A stretch of 64,000 nt of DNA from positions 1-64,000 of the forward strand of contig JAGKWQ010000002.1 in the NCBI GenBank assembly GCA_021151825.1. Direction: 5' to 3'. Under the pieces are notes generated by a model. It saw only the letters and a list, made by a program, of their open reading frames with translations, had not been told where the DNA came from and searched no databases. A program made the position numbers and the translations under genes. This document shows positions 63,601-64,000 of the stretch, in pieces. The stretch is from Cellvibrionaceae bacterium. Its GTDB lineage: Bacteria; Pseudomonadota; Gammaproteobacteria; Pseudomonadales; Cellvibrionaceae. The stretch's first letter is position 1; every line of letters starts with the position of its first letter.

Positions 63601-64000
63601 AATATTTGCATCCAGATATTGCTGCAATGCGTCTTTTAATTCAGCGACACTATTAACGAGTACTGCGATGCGCGATTGCAAATGGTCTCTGCTCACTTGC
63701 GTGCTGTAAGCCAAACGATGGAGGAAATGTACATCTGTTGGTTGATCATCGAGCCATGTACTAAAGCGTTGCGCATAAGCGCTAAGACGTTGTTCATCAT
63801 CTGCCGATAACAAAACAAAAACAGGCTGGGAACCAAGCACAGGTGTGGATAACGGTTGGCTGTATTCCTCAATCAACATATGTGCATTGGAACCGCCTGC
63901 ACCAAATGAACTGATACCAGCACGGCGCGGATATTCCGCATCCCATGTTTTTAATTGTTGCGGCACACGCAATGGCGTGAGATTGAAATTAATATTTTTA
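57679..64000 (-). CDS. Trans-AT polyketide synthase, KS(end)-DH-KR-ACP-KS-partial C (5' end outside window)
   Basis: The frame is open through base 64000, so the N-terminus lies outside. Visible are the end of a KS (RRAGISSFGAGGSNAHMLIEE), a post-KS linker, a dehydratase-like domain (about 235-500; HVVNTGEPRVILPG has two extra residues inside HxxxGxxxxP, and Arg replaces Gln in LDAALR), a KR (about 745-940, TGGLGKLG), an ACP (about 1040-1115, GLDSVML) and a complete KS (about 1200-1620, TACSSS near 1373, HGTGT, NFGHMEA). The last 240 residues look like the C-terminal lobe of a condensation domain without its HHxxxDG half. No AT domain is present, so malonate must come from the tandem acyltransferase. 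The terminal KS probably accepts but may not extend the chain. Confidence 0.93.
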   Translation of the reverse strand, partial: KNINFNLTPLRVPQQLKTWDAEYPRRAGISSFGAGGSNAHMLIEEYSQPLSTPVLGSQPVFVLLSADDEQRLSAYAQRFSTWLDDQPTDVHFLHRLAYSTQVSRDHLQSRIAVLVNSVAELKDALQQYLDANIHPALFVAAQDQTGSLNSIMEADERAQLLERVLAKQQWARLASLWVSSLDINWPDLHSQLFPLVDTGYLRKLPLPAKPFMHCRVWVEEAGEQLAVQGLHPLVDQNRSTLFEQRYAKTFTGKEFYLADHVVNTGEPRVILPGVAYLELVRACAEQAVAGQYPVRNLRNLMWAAPIEIQDFELEVFVRITPKGEQVNFEVFAEHPTHQVFCQGEVVYGNGDAAEDQWLDIDSLSSSVIEHDVHNAIYREFHQMGFHYGPAYRVTQTRYRLTGQRALSELQLPPQLLADASTFKLHPSLLDAALRTGLAADFAAGTLPDYPIVPFAVDDVEIHHPLEPRCFAFARKIPTAAGGNESLRKYEIQVINPDGKLLVKFNNFTARAFGRDNATQTKPGVYPYQLLPAPVPVAGTLVRRRVLAFGLSSELEQQIANAGQIQVLSVRNSDNNQFAIPGDDTGVYPQLLNADDHTALAGLLAELRNHQRFPDGVFYHANNTTDLDVLPPAPLADLRRIFMAFEQAQPLTAYKLVFSHSGEPGWQTVLNSSAAGFAKSLLAINHRLRMLTLAIEDEPDNALTAARLLTEMQSDSSAEEIYYRAGERLLRQLAPAQPVINHLSATAIKAQGTYLITGGLGKLGLVIARYLISQKPINLVLVGRSAISAEGQNVINALESTGAKVTYYAIDTADAESANQLIANVLEQFGHLNGIFHSAGLATEQNLLEQDAAAFAEILKPKLLGTRWLDEATADLDLDFFILFSSISAVVGDLGSGSYACANRYLDAFAEYRQQLVAAGLRRGLSLSINWPLWAEGGMTIPPEQQALFEFSGIQPLTEADGLLALETLLSLGWSNGLVAAGDPQKLKHYLRVNSSDDSEINVVSKPIESTSVNFAPVAIARVAAPEPIHVAALTAPSTNSADEVVHEYLRDKLATIAKLDKDKIVVTHSFERMGLDSVMLMELQSSIKEDFPKLSKTVLFEQDTPGKLATFLQSSYPDLVAARFGLETNEQINKQNNTEANAQKSAPVLQSTPNSHSKIAPQINSPVTAFASNSTTAAPIFGARFSTNPVSVVTSASALPARRKKVAVIGMAGRFPKSSNLAEFWSNIAGAVSTVETIPTDRWNAEDHYAPRVDRVIDRANSKWGGFIDNLDGFDPEFFRITKDDACRMDPQVKLALESAWGALEDSGYTPAGLGSRRVGVFVGTMSDDFSRVVHDAYREQQKYLGAGHVASDIANRLSFFLDVNGPSMSIQTACSSSAVALHLARNAIINGECDYALAGGVNISVHPGKYLMLQDMRVLSPDGREAAFDEGANGLVPSEGAGMVLLKDYDQALADGDTIYGVISASSTSHAGTGAGQFLPNLQVMAQTAIDAIVGSEIDANDITYIECHGTGTALGDPIEMKAMEVAIKNFTQSNRYCALGTKANFGHMEAASGICSLIKVLLAMKQGVVAPCANLNEVNAVYEQEYSPFILPTTLTAWEKGKNGRFNAGINSFGMGGSNVFLVVSSEPEIVRQSEQSTHTEILPILFSAASPAQLKRYVQSAIEFFSCDENRQHQLRDLAYTSQIGRVAFAHRIAIIANSIEEFLTKAQRWIESGRAENNSVYQGNLQDPAASLIEKLLADTAGQEYLRTQTLGKNVANLASMWVLGAAPEWPLLYSDALPHRISMPGYPYARINTNLREYSGYNASTKPLTVKKELPSVVDAGPVIDVVEGRWFSAARDDLNIAELVVGMEDRFSNYIFGGEQWKRQYWDDYLGSFNELSDDQRHATQGQTAVVETLQLDAQLVRDLQAFTQQYHIELETVLIASFGLLLSRLESNRHHTQFACLSSGHACAMPFRIKSQVRLSCLDWLKVVQTERLIKFTARELLNESLANWNPDNFYHSQLNFFPSVDSAEQYRVRDCVIDHECANRLDVHANSAEIVMNLHCPAQEFLGHPVADILQFLQGFLSGIASNPTRNPAALALRNNKESKRNFMSILDDQGSKR

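Noticed and set aside
1..64000. tRNA genes, rRNA, CRISPR arrays, transposase genes
   Set aside because: None seen on either strand; the repeats present are NRPS module similarities.

Overview
The window is almost entirely secondary metabolism: two adjacent multi-modular assembly lines in what looks like a Gammaproteobacterium. The basis is a PvdS-type sigma factor, PvdA and PvdF homologues, TonB-dependent and RND envelope proteins, outer-membrane barrels and intermediate base composition. A Cellvibrio or Teredinibacter-like genus is possible, but I cannot prove it. The window opens inside one NRPS gene and closes inside a PKS gene. I saw no rRNA, tRNA, CRISPR array or insertion sequence. No gene-free stretch exceeds 300 bases; the longest are 16780-17028 and 20848-21050.

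Region 1 (1-20.9 kb) is a probable lipopeptide hydroxamate siderophore locus. On the minus strand, reading right to left, lie an MbtH-like protein, a type II thioesterase, a fatty-acyl-AMP ligase fused to an NRPS module, a KS-AT-KR-ACP polyketide synthase and a serine-activating NRPS module. A convergent plus-strand NRPS ending in PCP-thioesterase enters from the left edge. To the right are a PvdS-like ECF sigma gene, two tiny proteins resembling isolated FecR N-terminal domains, a histone-deacetylase-fold hydrolase, a PvdF-like N5-hydroxyornithine formyltransferase and a PvdA-like ornithine N5-hydroxylase. Four intergenic sites share TAAAC-N16-CGTC, close to the iron-starvation box of PvdS (TAAAT-N16-CGT). 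A Fur-like site overlaps the -10 of the sigma gene. The inferred circuit is iron -> Fur -> ECF sigma -> four promoters.

Back-to-back hairpins at 20.9-21.0 kb mark the border.

Region 2 (21-64 kb) is one long minus-strand gene train with small gaps. It starts beyond the right edge with a PKS lacking any AT domain (KS-DH-KR-ACP-KS plus half a condensation domain). Then come an NAD-dependent reductase, an alpha-oxoamine synthase, a free ACP, a tandem acyltransferase that can serve in trans, an RND transporter, a LolA-like protein and a five-module NRPS of 6540 residues. After these come an ABC exporter, an outer-membrane barrel, an EctB-like diaminobutyrate aminotransferase, a TonB-dependent receptor, a lipoprotein peptidase and a small barrel. 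The NRPS has epimerases in modules 1 and 2, twin modules 4 and 5 with the same acidic binding pocket (fitting diaminobutyrate), no thioesterase, and an atypical terminal condensation domain.

Working model for region 2 (inference): the trans-AT PKS makes an acyl chain, the oxoamine synthase releases it as an amino ketone, the reductase gives an amino alcohol, and the terminal condensation domain joins it to a cationic pentapeptide containing D-residues. I do not recognise a described pathway with this exact set.
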